Positions 21,913 to 33,199 of a DNA stretch of 64,000 nt are shown piece by piece; position 1 is the stretch's first letter, and the number at the start of each line of letters is the position of its first letter. This stretch comes from Adenanthera pavonina (lineage: Eukaryota; Streptophyta; Magnoliopsida; Fabales; Fabaceae). Position numbers and translations under genes: made by a program. The notes below the pieces were generated by a model. The model was not told the origin of the DNA and did not search any database. It saw only the letters and a program-made list of their open reading frames with translations. The DNA lies in NCBI GenBank assembly GCA_026686845.1, contig JAIVEN010000028.1:2805001-2869000 (forward strand). Reading direction: 5' to 3'.

Positions 21913-23545
21913 TGTTAGAATGACTCAGCACCAAAAAGGGAGTAAATTGCATGATTTCAAATTTTTTGCCAATCTAAAAGAATTAATGAAACAGTAAAGA
22001 TAATAGAAAAATAAGAATAAATAGAGTATATTCAATATAATGAACTGAATAATGAAATAGAGAAGAGACATAAGAACTTTATCCTGATTTGACCTATATA
22101 ACTTGACTTACATCTAGTCTCCAAGATTCCACTTGAGATTTTCACTATTTCCACAAGTTTTGAATGGGCACTTATAGGCCACAATATAATGCTATGTTCT
22201 TCACGAACTATTTCTCTCTCTGTATAAAGAGCAATTTTACAACCCACTCAAAATACCCATTATTTTGAGTCTACTTAGAAATAATTTTGAATAAAGCTTA
22301 ATGCTTTCATAGTGATAAATCCTCACTCAAAGAGCTGAATATGACACAATGAAGATCAAAGGTAGTTGAGCATGTTTATGAGCAAAAGAACAATGACATT
22401 AATGCACCATGTTTTCAAAACACATTCTTATTTTTTCTATATAAATGAATTGCTATTATAGGTAAGACTAATTTATTTGCCATTGGATACAATAAATTTC
22501 CCGCTACTCAGAGATTAAATGATCGTTGAATGTGCATTTAATGCTCACTTACCCATATTGATTGATTACAAGTGAGAAGTAATCGATTATACTGAGTATG
22601 TGTTCTCCTGTTTTTCAATGAATCAAAATGATCATTTAAACTAGAAGAAAACATCTTTTAATATAAAGGAACAGATTAAATTCATTTTCTAGCTTGCCCA
22701 AAATGAAAGAATAATGAGATAGACGTGTCTGGGAAAAGTTGAGATGTAATCAATTTTGTTGTGGTGATAATCGATTATTATGGAATAAGATAAGAAGGGA
22801 AAATAAAGATAATCAACTAAGTCTAAATATAATAGATTAGGTTGGGGAAATTTTTAAGTTAAGGTATGAGATAATCGATTAGATTTCAAATAGAATGCTT
22901 GTAAACTTGTTGAGGAATAGTAATTGATTATTATATAGGGATGTAACATGTTATATGAGGAAATATAACCAATTATATTTGAGAGTAATCAATTAAGACG
23001 TGAAAAGAAGGGGTAAAAGGAAAGACCATAATGCAATAATCGATTGCTTGAGGCGAGGCAATCGATCATACCAGAAGAAAAAAAGGTTGAACAAGAGAGG
23101 TTACTAATATAATCGATTGTATAGAAATATAATTGATTAGGGTCATATCTTGAGGTATATAGAGTCACTAGAGACAACAATAATCAATTAAATTTAAGGG
23201 TAATCGATTACTTTGGCACGAAAAACTCAAAGTATAGGTTAAGAGACAAGGTTAATCTATTAAAAAGATAGATTTTGTTAAAAAAATTTAAAGAAATAAA
23301 GCATGAGCTTTTCCTGGACTTGAATTCTTCCAAAATATTAAATTTAAAGATTAGAAACTATTCAGAAAGATTATTCAAAGCTCATTTGCTCATAAATTCA
23401 ACCATTTATATTATTTAACTAACGAATATAGTCTTTGAATTATCTTGACTTGTGAACTTCTCTATATTTAGCTTGTAAATCAAATATTCCTACAAAACAA
23501 CTTTTTCTCTTGTTTTGTTATTATCAAAACATAGGATTGCTAACA
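21913..23545 (-). repeat. 3' LTR of the Sirevirus-like element (1.63 kb)
   Basis: It is bounded by TGTTAG and CTAACA. Both ends match the 5' LTR at 33,200-33,806, but the middle (about 22,097-23,120) is absent there. On the minus strand, U3 (23,545 down to ~22,470) holds many copies of the palindrome TAATCGATTA, with exact copies at 22,581, 22,768, 22,872 and 23,201. A TATATAG box (minus) lies near 22,440. Confidence 0.85.
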
Positions 23546-23546
23546 A

Positions 23547-23559
23547 TCTCCCCCTTTTT
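23547..23559 (-). other. Polypurine tract
   Basis: The minus strand reads AAAAAGGGGGAGA immediately before the TGTTAGC start of the 3' LTR. This is the plus-strand primer site; position and sequence fit Sirevirus/Copia elements. Confidence 0.9.
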
Positions 23560-23776
23560 GATGATGACAAAAACTAGATGCAATCAGTTAGCACAAATAG
23601 GGATTGCTCCCCCAAAATATGTGCACGATTATAAACTTAAGAAAATTAACACATAACTTATATCAAATATAACAACTCAAGTATTCATACCATGACAAAT
23701 ATAATAGTAATAAATGATGGCTGAAGTAAATAACAACAAAATAAAGCCTAAAGTTCCATTCGGCAAGGCTTAATGC

Positions 23777-25720
23777 TCAATCAGAATCTTTCCCTTGAGC
23801 TTGAGGTGTATCTTGCTTCTTCTTCTCCCCCGTTTTGTCATGAACAATAGTGATCCCAAGTAAGGCTTTAGGATGTGGTGGAGGAGTAAAGAAGACACTT
23901 GTGGATACAACCTGTTGAAGTAGATATGCAACTATGGTTATGTCAAATACAGGACTAGGAACACTAAGCTCATTTCTCAAACCATGGATAAGAGGAATAT
24001 ATGACTCAGGAGTGAATGCTTCTAGTGAAAACATCTTTCTGACCACTAGTGAGGGACTTCTCTTAGCAAACATTTCCTTTGAGGCAAAAGTAGGAATCAT
24101 GGAAATGGGTTGCAAAGGTGCTGTAGGGATGTCCTCCATGACTAATGGCAGTGGCTATGATGTATAAGGTTCAGATGGTTATGGTGCAGGGGATGACTAA
24201 CGTGAGGAAGATGCCAGGGGTGAGGAAATATGCTTTTGTTCTTGCTCAGCAGAAGTTTTGGCAAATTTTGGATGAAGGGTAGAGGTAGTGGCTTGTTCAT
24301 TGCCATAAAATATTTTGCTGTAAAACTTCAATTCCTTCTTGTCCCCTCGAATTTTATCTAGAGCCATCTTAACCCGATTAACTCTATCATCTAAGGCCAT
24401 TATGAGATCAAATATCTTTGAATGATCATCTATGAGCTCCTTTTCATCTCATCAAGCTGTTTAAAGACTGCTTCCATGATAGTTGTCGTAATATGATTTA
24501 TAATTTCTTAGACATTGTCTGAATCTGCTTCTGAAATGTGTTTAGTAGATTTTTTAGATTTCTGAGATTTTTTAGGTTGAGGAGGAGCAGGTTGGTTTAC
24601 TGGTGCCTAAGAATAAGTTGGTGAGGGTGATCTTTTTATTTTTGCAACTCTTACTATAGTCCATTCTCCATTCTCAAATTTTAAACTCATTTTATGTAAA
24701 TTTGGAGAATTGAACTCCATTGGAACATCTCTTTCTTTTCTTTCCAAATGCCAAATGTTGTTATTTTTTAGAATAAGTGAGACTAGTGTGGCATATGGCA
24801 ACTCCTTAGAAGCAGACTTAGCAGCATCAATAAACCTCTTAATGATCAAACTAGCAATACCAATGGATGTCTTTTTTATCAAGCTTGTCATAATTTTCAA
24901 CTCTATTTCAATGAGGTGTCCAAAACTGAAACTCTTATTCACCATGATCCTTATGAGCAAATAATGAAGGACTCTGAATTTTATGGACATGTCAGCAGGC
25001 TTAAGCTTTTAATTCTCTAGCTTAAAGGTAGTCTCCATGACAACTTGATAAAGATTAGCCTTAGAATATAATTCAACAAGCTCTAATTCAGCCTTAAACC
25101 AATCTAACCAATCACATAACACTTCTGGATTTACTATGATTGTCTGACCTCTAACAATAGTGGAGAACTTAGTTTCTCTTTTACTGAAACTCATATTGCA
25201 AAAGAATGTTCTCACTACTGACTCAGAGTATGATATCCTCAGTTCAAGCCATGAAACAAATCTATCAATTATGTCAACTATATCAAACTTGTTTATGCGC
25301 ATAAAATCAAGTTTAACCCAATATTGATTGCATAATTTTCTTTTAGCAAATTTCTCATCAAATTTCTTCTTGTTTGTGCCTAAAGACAAGCTTTCAGTGA
25401 TTGTACCTTTGGGTGGCAGTTCAACAATCCCAGTAATTGATGGAACATGTGACGTTGTAGCAGAGATAGTGGATCTAGATGTACTAGTGTAAGTGGAGGA
25501 TGGAGCCATGGTCTTCACTTTCTTTTTCGGGTTCTTGCCATTTTCCTCCTTCTTTTTCTTTTTCAAAATTTTCTCTATAAGTTCGTCATCATTTTGCTTT
25601 TGCATTTCGAACATTTGGACTTTTCTTTGCTACTTCTTCTTTTCTAGCTTTAAGGAGTTCTTCAGTTACTCTTGCTTCATCTAATTTCTTCACAGTCATC
25701 TTTGTTTGAGCCATTGCAAT
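23777..25720 (-). pseudogene. Env-like / 'putative plant transposon protein' region of the retrotransposon
   Basis: A third coding region downstream of pol and upstream of the PPT, split by stops into frames at 25,614-25,009, 24,990-24,607, 24,400-24,197 and 24,139-23,777. The first frame has a Lys-rich start, a Ser/Thr-rich spacer, then FDEKFAKRK and a segment with VVRTFFCNMSF and STIVRGQTIIVNPE. This pattern resembles the plant 'putative plant transposon protein' domain that many Sirevirus-like elements carry after pol. The second frame (GHLIEIELKIMTSLIK...LPYATLVSLI) looks like the domain's C-terminal half. No typical viral envelope signature (signal peptide plus transmembrane anchor) is evident, so 'env-like' describes position only. 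Confidence 0.6.
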
Positions 25721-25859
25721 TGGTTAAGGCAAAGATTCTTTGTTGTAGAAGATTTTCTGAGGGATCAAAAATGAAGAAATGACGCTCTAAATAACTGAAA
25801 AAGAGTGATAACGGTTGAATTTGAAGCAAAAGAAGAGACATTTACAAGCTTTGCACTTA

Positions 25860-26400
25860 GTGTAATCGATTGAGACTTTTTGGAGAAGATGCATTGCTTC
25901 ATTTAAAACAGAACTGTTGCAAAGCAATAGACTATTTAGCTTAAAATAATTGATTGTCGAGCTCTGAAGCCAGGGAATTAGGAACGACACATCAAAGTAA
26001 TCGATTAGATGTACCAAGTCTAATCAATTAAGGCGGAAAGAGATAAATACATACTAGACCAAAATAATCGATTCAAAGAGACAAAGTAATCAACTAGCAT
26101 GCTAAGAGGTTTAGTTATAATTTTGTTTCAAGAGATGATTATAAAAGACAGATAATTGATAGAAAATAATCAATACTTCAACAAGCAGCATGATAATTAG
26201 TTAGACTAGATGAAATAATCGATTAGAATGCTTAGTAAAATAGGTAATCAATTATATAATGCCAGATAATTTGTTACTTCAATATGTGAACATCACAGAG
26301 TTTTAGGAGCATCTTAATAATCGACTGTATGTTACAGAATAATCGATTATAATTGGGTAAGATTATTTTCTTTTTCAATTTAATCGATTCTTGCAAAACA
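25860..26400. repeat. Palindrome-rich spacer between pol and env-like region
   Basis: About ten copies of TAATCGATTA or one-base variants lie in 540 bp, with exact copies at 25,998, 26,216 and 26,340. The same motif fills the U3 of this element's LTR. Sireviruses are known to carry conserved palindromes in the LTR and the 3' noncoding region. Confidence 0.75.
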
Positions 26401-26517
26401 AATCTCAAGATACTTCGATTCTTAAATGAGTAACTTATTTATATGGAATAATCATTAAAATATGGAATTTTAAAATGAATTTAGGAATTTCTTACGGTTC
26501 ACTAGGATTTACCATTC

Positions 26518-26960
26518 TTAATTCTTTTCAAATAAATGAGAATTGATCTTTTGAAAATGACTTGTGAAGATATCTGCAAGTTGTTGTTGAATAGGAACGA
26601 ACTTCAGAATTATATCTTTCTTTTGCACATGATCTCTTAGGAAATGATGTCTGATTTCAATGTATTTGGTCCTTGAATGCATTACAAGATTCTTTGAAAG
26701 ATTAATAACACTTAAATTATCACATTTGATTGGAATTTCTTCAAAGTTGAAGCCTAAGTTTTCCAACTATTGTTTCATCCAAAGTACTTTAGCACAGCAA
26801 CTTCTTGCTACTATATACTCAGCTTCATTTGTTGAAAGAGCAACACTGTTTTGTTTCTTATTTAACCATGAGACAAGTGATCCATCAAGAAATTGATAGG
26901 TTCCACTGGTATTTTTTTTTTGTCAGTTCTACTTTCAGCAAAGTCAGCATCTGAGTAAGT
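26518..26960 (-). pseudogene. Copia RNase H domain (decayed)
   Basis: The minus strand reads SWLNKKQNSVALSTNEAEYI, the Copia RNase H signature (SVALSTxEAEY), around 26,880-26,820. It continues into the 26,766-26,518 frame with IKCDNLSVINLSKN, RTKYIEIRHHFLRDHV and LADIFTSHF, the usual C-terminal end of pol. A stop separates the two parts. Confidence 0.85.
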
Positions 26961-27099
26961 AATGAGAACATCTCTTCCACCTCTAGGATACTAGAGGCCC
27001 ATTTGAATTATGCCAACCAAATATCTAAAAATCCTCTTAATTGTAGTGAAGTGTGATGCTTTTGGTGAGAATTGAAGTTTTGCACACTAACAAACGCTG

Positions 27100-27960
27100 A
27101 ACATAATGTCAGGTCTACTTGCAGTGAGATATAGAAGGGAGCTAATCATCCCTTTGCACTTGGTGTTATCAAAATGGCTTTCCTGCTTCATTTGCATCAA
27201 GCTTCGTGGCAGTGCTTATTTGAGTCCTAAGAGATTTTGGCTTGTCCATTTTGAATTTCTTGAGGAGTTCCTTCAAGTACTTTGTTTAACAAATAAAGAT
27301 TCCTTCCTTGTGTTGCTTGATTTGTAGACCCAGAAAGAAATTGAGTTCTCCCATCATAGACATTTCAAATTCTCCCTGCATAATTTTAGCAAACTTTTTG
27401 TATAAGGATTCATTAGTAACTCCAAAAATAATGTTACCAGCATAAATTTGTACAATGAGTAAATCTCTACTTTTTCTTTTAAAAAATAATGTTGTATGCA
27501 CTTTACCATGAGTAAATCCCTTATTGATTAAGAAATTATTTAATCTTTCATACCATGCTCTAGGTGCTTATTTTAATCGATATAATACTTTTTAAAGTTT
27601 ATACAGATTATTTGATTTAGTTGAGTCCTCAAAACATAGAAGTTGATAAATATATACCTCTTCTATAATGTAATCGTTAAGAAAATCACTCTTTACATCC
27701 ATTTGATATAACTTAAAGCCATTTAATTAAGCAAAGGTTAAAAGTATTCTTATAGCTTTCAATCTTGCAACTAGAGTATAAGTTTCCTTATAGTCAATAT
27801 CTTCTTCTTGATTATACCCTTTAACAACTAGCCTAGCTTTGTTTGCCACAATTATTCCAGATTCATCAAGTTTATTTCTGAATACCCATTTGGTGCCCAT
27901 AATAGGTCTATCATTTGGTCTAAGTACCAAATCTCAAACTTGATTCCTCTTAAATTGATT
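27100..27960 (-). pseudogene. Copia reverse transcriptase domain (decayed)
   Basis: Fragments in order are TKWVFRNKLDESGIIVANKA and RLVVKGYNQEEDIDY (27,930-27,727), then DLLIVQIYAGNIIFGVTNES and MSMMGELNFFLGLQIKQ (27,501-27,286). The RT active-site box, normally Y-V-D-D in this family, reads Y-A-G-N, so both catalytic aspartates are lost. Frames are interrupted at several points. Confidence 0.85.
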
Positions 27961-28140
27961 GAGCTCCTCTTACATGGAAATTATCCAATATTTATCTTTT
28001 AGAGCATCTTCATTATCCTTAGGTTCAATTTGAAATATAAAAGCACAATGATTTATCTGATCACTTAGTTGAGTTCTTGTTTTTAGCCTTTCATGAACAT
28101 CTCCAATTACTTGATCAATATAATAATTCCTTTGATATCT

Positions 28141-29210
28141 CTAAGTTCTGGATAGTTCACTACTAGCCTCATTGTTTTCTTGAGCATCTATATTTTGCAT
28201 AACATCTCCTTGCATAACAAAATTAGATTGATTAGGAGGTTCATTTTTATTCGAATTCAATTCCTTAAATTTAGTTATTAGCTTATTATCTTTATTCTCA
28301 GAATTTACTATAGGCTTAGTTTCAGCAAACACTACAGGAATTGATTCCTCTATGGTATTAGTTCTTTTATTATAAACTCTGAACACTTTACTACAATTAG
28401 AGTAACTAAAAAATATACCTTCATCAAATTTGACATCAAAGTTACCCAAGTTATCTTTACTATTATTGTGAATGAAGCATTTGCATCCGAACATATGTAG
28501 ATGTGAAATGTTAGGCTTTCTCCCTTTGTAAAACTTGTATGGTGTCTTGTTGCGTGTGGGTCTGATGTAGGCTCGGTTTGTGATGTAGCAAGCAGTACTT
28601 ACAGCATCAGCCTAAAAGTATTGAGGTAGCTTTTTTGTCATTTACCATGGTATGGGCCATCTTCTCAAGTTCTCTATTCTTTCTTTCAACTACATTATTT
28701 TATTGATGAGTGTTTGGAGCTAAGAAATTGTGATCAATGCCATTCTCTTCACAGAACTCCAAAAAGCTTGCATTATCAAATTCCCTTTATGATCAGATAT
28801 AATAGGCACAATAGAAATATTTTTCTTATTTTGCACTTTCTTAACTAAAACCATGAATTGAAACACCTCATCTTTGCATGAAAGAAATACTGTCTAAGTA
28901 AATCTAGAATAATCATATACATTTACAAGCACACATATGTTTCCACCAATGCTTTTAACATGAGAAAGACCTATCAAGTCCATGTGGAGTAATTGTAGAG
29001 GTCTAGTAGTGGAGATAATATTCTTTGATTTGAAAAAGGACTTAATTTGCTTCCTCTTAAGACAAGCATCACAAACTCTATCATGATCAAAACTAAGTTT
29101 AAGTAGACTAATGACCAAATCATGTTTAACCAACTTGTTGAGTTGATTCATATTAACATGAACTAGTCTTTTATGCCATAACCAATTTTCATCATCTATA
29201 CTAATCAAAT
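28141..29210 (-). pseudogene. Copia integrase with pre-integrase domain (decayed)
   Basis: The frame 29,208-28,894 contains WLWHKRLVHVNMNQLNKLVK (H-H of the zinc-binding pre-integrase domain), CDACLKRKQ (its C-C pair), and HMDLIGLSHV with DYSRFT, the start of the integrase core including the first catalytic Asp. The frame 28,494-28,141 carries the core's C-terminal segment MFGCKCFIHNN and an acidic/Asn-rich tail. The middle (about 28,500-28,890) is broken by stops. Confidence 0.85.
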
Positions 29211-29699
29211 AGAATCAATAAAGGGTGATTTATCAAGATCAACAGTATAACAATTACTGTCCCTTTCAGCTTTAAGGATGATCTTGTGGTCATTCTTTCT
29301 TATTACTAAGCATTTTTTTGAATCAAAGAGCATCCAGTTTCTTGTGTCACATATTTAGCTGATACTGAGAAGATTATGATTAATCCTATCATGAACAACA
29401 CCTCATCCACAAGTGTTTCAGAATTCTTTCCAACTATTCCAATGCCAATGATTTTTCCTTTTTAATCACCTCCAAAAGTTAATTTGCCAACTTTCTTGTT
29501 TCTGAGAATAATGAATTTATCTTTGTCACTAGTCATGTATCTAGAGCAAGCACTATCTATATACCATTTATTACTTTTACTTGCTTTTAGACATACCTGT
29601 AAAAACAAATTTAGGTCTTGTTTTTGGGTGCCTATTTCTTTTTGGGTCCATTTGCATTAGTACTTCCTACCTTTCGTATTAAAGTGCCTTTGGGCACCT

Positions 29700-31148
29700 G
29701 CTTTAGTTAGTTGTCAATTCTATTTTTCTTGTATAAACAAGAACTAGAACTATGACCCTTCTTATTATAGAAGTTGCAAATCATAAAGGGGCTGCTGGAC
29801 ATAACAAAAGGAACAAAATAATTCATATAATATTTTTCACCACATTTTGGTCTTTTAATTTGTGATGTTGATTTATCTTTGTTTAGGTCATAGCCTGTTC
29901 CAGCTTTGTTATGAATACATCTTTGTTCACCCAACATAATGCTCAAAATCTCTTTGCCTCTAGTGAATTTAGCAAGTGTCTTGTATAAATCATCGTTTTT
30001 AGCCTTCGACGTGCATATGACACACATGAATCTTGTTTTTCATTTTCAAAATTTTTAACTTTGTTTAGTGCTTCTTTTCTTATGTCCTTTTCCTTTTGAA
30101 GGTTTTCTTCTAAGTATAAAATTTTCTTTTCAACTCTGAAAAGCTCCTTTTCTATTTTAATGCATTCATCATGCAACTCATGAAATGCAACTTGTAACTC
30201 ATTATAATTGAGCTCAATATCATTTACCTTAGTTTCTTCTTGATCATTTTGTGACTTTGTCTATTGATCATCCTCGGCTTGAGCCATGAGACAGATATTA
30301 GTGATCTCTTCATTTTCGTCTGCTTCCTTATCTGAGCTATCACTCCAGATGGATGAGATATAGGCTTTCTTCTTACCTTTTTCCTTCTTCTACTCCTTTT
30401 TTGCTTCTTTAAGTACTAAGGGCATTCCCATTTGATGTGACTAGTTTTTTTGCATTCAAAGCAAGTAAGAGATTCCTTGTAATCCTTTTTGTTTGAGGTG
30501 CCAACATCTTTCTTTGGGAATCTTCGGTTGAATTTCTTCTTTCTGTAAAACTTGCCAAACTTCTTGACAAGCATAGCCAACATTTCTTCATCTACTTCTT
30601 CATCATCTGACTCTTTAGAATCTTCTCAAGAAGTTTCGAGAGCAAAGGCCTTCTTTTTCTTTTCTTGAGATGCTTCCTTTAGAGTAGTGAGTTTAATTTC
30701 ATGTTCAGCAAGAGTGCTAAACAATGCTTAGATAGAACTCATGAAGGGACCTCGAGCTTCCTCAGTGGCAATAATTTTTGGTTGCCATTCTGCGAGAAGG
30801 GCTCTGAGTATTTTTCTGATTTGCTCTCTTTGGGAATACTTCTTGTTGAGAGCTTATAGTTTGTTGCTGATATGAGAAGATCGCATCTGCATGTCTTTGA
30901 TGCTTTTACTTTCTTTTATTTTGAAACTCTCATATTCAGCAGTTAGAGTATCAATGCGATTTTCTTTGACTCCTTTGGTATCTTCATGAGCAGTTTCTAA
31001 GGCTTGCCACATTTCTTTTATTGTTGAATAGTTACAAACTCTAAAGTACTCATTTTCGCTTAATGCACAAATGATGACTTGTTTGATCTTGTGATTTAGC
31101 ATGACTCTTCTCATGTCATCTTCAGTCCATTCTTCTCTTGGCTTGTCC
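29700..31148 (-). pseudogene. Copia gag, central and C-terminal part (decayed)
   Basis: After DKPREEWTEDDMRRVMLN near 31,145-31,090 come HKIKQVIICALSENEYFRVC and MWQALETAHEDTKGVKENRI (31,114-30,854), a standard Sirevirus gag core. A CCHC zinc knuckle, CFECKKTSHIKWEC, is intact at 30,463-30,422. A Glu/Lys-rich coiled-coil-like stretch follows (30,176-29,943), then a degenerate knuckle (CNFYNKKGHSSSSC, with one Cys changed to Tyr) near 29,770. The 5' part is cut off by the solo LTR at 31,149. Confidence 0.8.
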
Positions 31149-32987
31149 TGTTATACTCCTACTATTCTTTTTTGACTTGAAGTTGTTAATTCAGATATTT
31201 TGATAATTCTAAAACAAATAAGCTTGGGAGGTCCAATATCAAAGGAACACAAGTGGAATGAAGAACAAAGTTGGAACTTCCTGTTGATTGAAGAATTGTT
31301 TCTCACATACTTAAGGAACTTATCTGTAAAAGAAGATAGTTGAGCTTTAAATTTCAATTAACCCAATATTAAATGAGATAACTAAATTGAATAATTAGTT
31401 CTTAACCCATGATTTCAAAATGATGTTCAAGAAAAGAGCTTTCTAATGAGGATAAATGTTCAATCTCAAACTGATTTTAAGTGTTCAAATTGATTTTCAT
31501 AAGAATGATCTAGCTTATGGGAATAAGATCTCAATTTCAAAGATGTTTACCTTGTTTTACAAATAATATTTTACCTTATACGCATAATCATTTAAAGTTA
31601 TGGGGATAAAGACTCAATCTCAAAGCTTTTTCAAAGTCCATCCCTCAACTTCATGAAAAGAGATTGAGGTTATCCGCATAACACAGCTTGGGGATTATGT
31701 TCTCGAGTCTGTCTAGGAGGTTTTCCTGGTAAGGTAGGCATCTTATTCACATAACATAGTGAAAAGTAAAGAAAGGTGGTACTGTGTAGCCCGTTATTCG
31801 CATAACCAAGGTAGGTTATCCGCATAACGTGTGTCACGAAGCACTGGCTTCTCTCGGGTAAAATAGGTTATCCGAATAATCATGGGAGATTATCTGTATT
31901 ACCTATATTTCAGAATACTTGAACTTCTCTCGGGTATAACAGGTTATCCGAATAACCAAGGTAGGTTATTTGCATAACGTGTGTCACGAAAAACTTGCAC
32001 CTCTCGGGTAAAACAGGTTATCCGAAAAACTAAGTGAGGTTATCCACATAACTTATATTTCAGAATACTTGAACTTTTCTCGGATAAAAGAGGTTATCCG
32101 CATAACCTTTAGAGATTGTCTTGATAACCTAAGTTTCACAAAAACTCAATTTGAGAAAAACTTAACATTATCCTAATAACTAAGTGAGTTTTCAGGAAAA
32201 TGATTATGTGCTAAAATATAGTTATTCTGGGTAGTACATTATTCGCATAACCTAACTAGGTTATCTGCATAACGAAAAGCTTCTTGTTGAAAACAAAAGC
32301 AAACAGTTACCCATTATTCACATAACTTAAGGAGGTTATTTGCATAACTTCTGTCAGATACATTTAATGCGGTAGGTAAACAGCTATTTTCTTAAAAATA
32401 ACAGCTAATATTTGTTTCCAATGGATAGTTCTGCTCCAAAACTATAAACAGGACCACATTCAAGTTATTGAATTATGAGAAAAACAATTTATATGCTAAA
32501 ACTCTACTGATTTATTTAACAATTCTTTCAAAGCTCAACTACCCTCTATTTTACTCATTCATTGTATTTCAACTTTCATATCTACTCTTTTGAGAGAGTT
32601 TTCTTTCTGTAATACATCTAAATACTTGTAGAGTGTACTTAGTGTGAGATTGCACTAAGGGAGATAGTTTTACTCTTGGTTGAGAAGTGTGAGAAAACTT
32701 GTTTAAATTCGAAGTTTGGGCTGGTGACATTGTACTGCGATCATTGCAAAAACCTATTCAAATCTTGCAAGAGATAGTGAAAAATCCCAAGTGGTGGCCT
32801 GGGGACTAAACGTAGGTCAAGTGGAATAGACCGAACCAGAATAAACTATTGAGTTCTCTTCCCTTTGCTCTTTATTTTTATACTCTGTTTTTAGTTATCA
32901 TTTTAGCATCTCTATTTTCTTTTAATTTGCAGAAAAATTTCAATCTTCCCAATTCACCCCCCTTTTGGGAGGTCAGCTGAGTTAACA
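31149..32987 (+). mobile_element. Solo LTR of a related Sirevirus-like family, inserted in gag
   Basis: On the plus strand it starts TGTTATACTCC and ends TCAGCTGAGTTAACA. Its final bases match, in reverse, the terminal sequence of the host element's LTR (TGTTA...CTGA-CACC-AAAAGGG...AAATTG), so the two families are related but in opposite orientation. A palindrome-repeat array (31,650-32,350) is followed by a TATA box (CTATAAACA near 32,441). Downstream is typical U5-like sequence ('gagattgcactaaggg', 'agtggtggcctggggact'). No matching target duplication was found (TGTCC left, GAAGT right). Confidence 0.75.
31650..32350. repeat. GTTATCCGCATAAC palindrome/tandem array
   Basis: Three exact copies of GTTATCCGCATAAC (31,669, 31,815, 32,093) and about ten variants occur here. 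From 31,780 to 32,110 they sit in ~75 bp half-units, with a ~150 bp higher period: 'cataacgtgtgtcacgaa' and 'tatatttcagaatacttgaa' each occur twice 150 bp apart. The motif is nearly self-complementary. Confidence 0.85.
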
Positions 32988-33112
32988 GAAGTCTCTTGTT
33001 GTAATCACGTCCCAAGCATTATAATCCAATACTTCAAGAAACAGCTTCATTTTCATCTTTCAGTAGGTAAAGTTTTCACCATTGAAATCAGGAAGTCTAT
33101 TGATGTTGCATC
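32988..33112 (-). pseudogene. Copia gag, N-terminal fragment
   Basis: The minus strand reads NRLPDFNGENFTY, a stop where Trp is usual, then KMKMKLFLEVLDYNAWDVI. This is the conserved gag start (P-x-F-x-G-x-N-[FY]-x-x-W ... D-x-x-x-W-x-V). The solo LTR interrupts it at 32,987; the remainder resumes at 31,148. Confidence 0.75.
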
Positions 33113-33186
33113 ATTTTGATAGAAGAGTTTCTCCAAGTCCCACCATAATTGCTCTTGGATTGTTAAATCTTCAATGAGAGTACAAA

Positions 33187-33197
33187 CTCTAATACCA
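33187..33197 (-). other. Primer binding site (initiator tRNA-Met type)
   Basis: The minus strand reads TGGTATTAGAG, two bases after the end of the 5' LTR. It is one change from the usual TGGTATCAGAG complement of the initiator tRNA-Met 3' end. Confidence 0.8.
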
Positions 33198-33199
33198 AT

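Noticed and set aside
21734..21997. Overlapping plus-strand Ser/Leu-rich frames
   Set aside because: They are translations of a C/T-rich simple-sequence tract running into the LTR boundary.
31650..32350. Regularly spaced palindromic repeats, CRISPR-like at first sight
   Set aside because: This is plant nuclear DNA. Repeats are degenerate, spacers repeat among themselves, and the array lies in an LTR U3 region.
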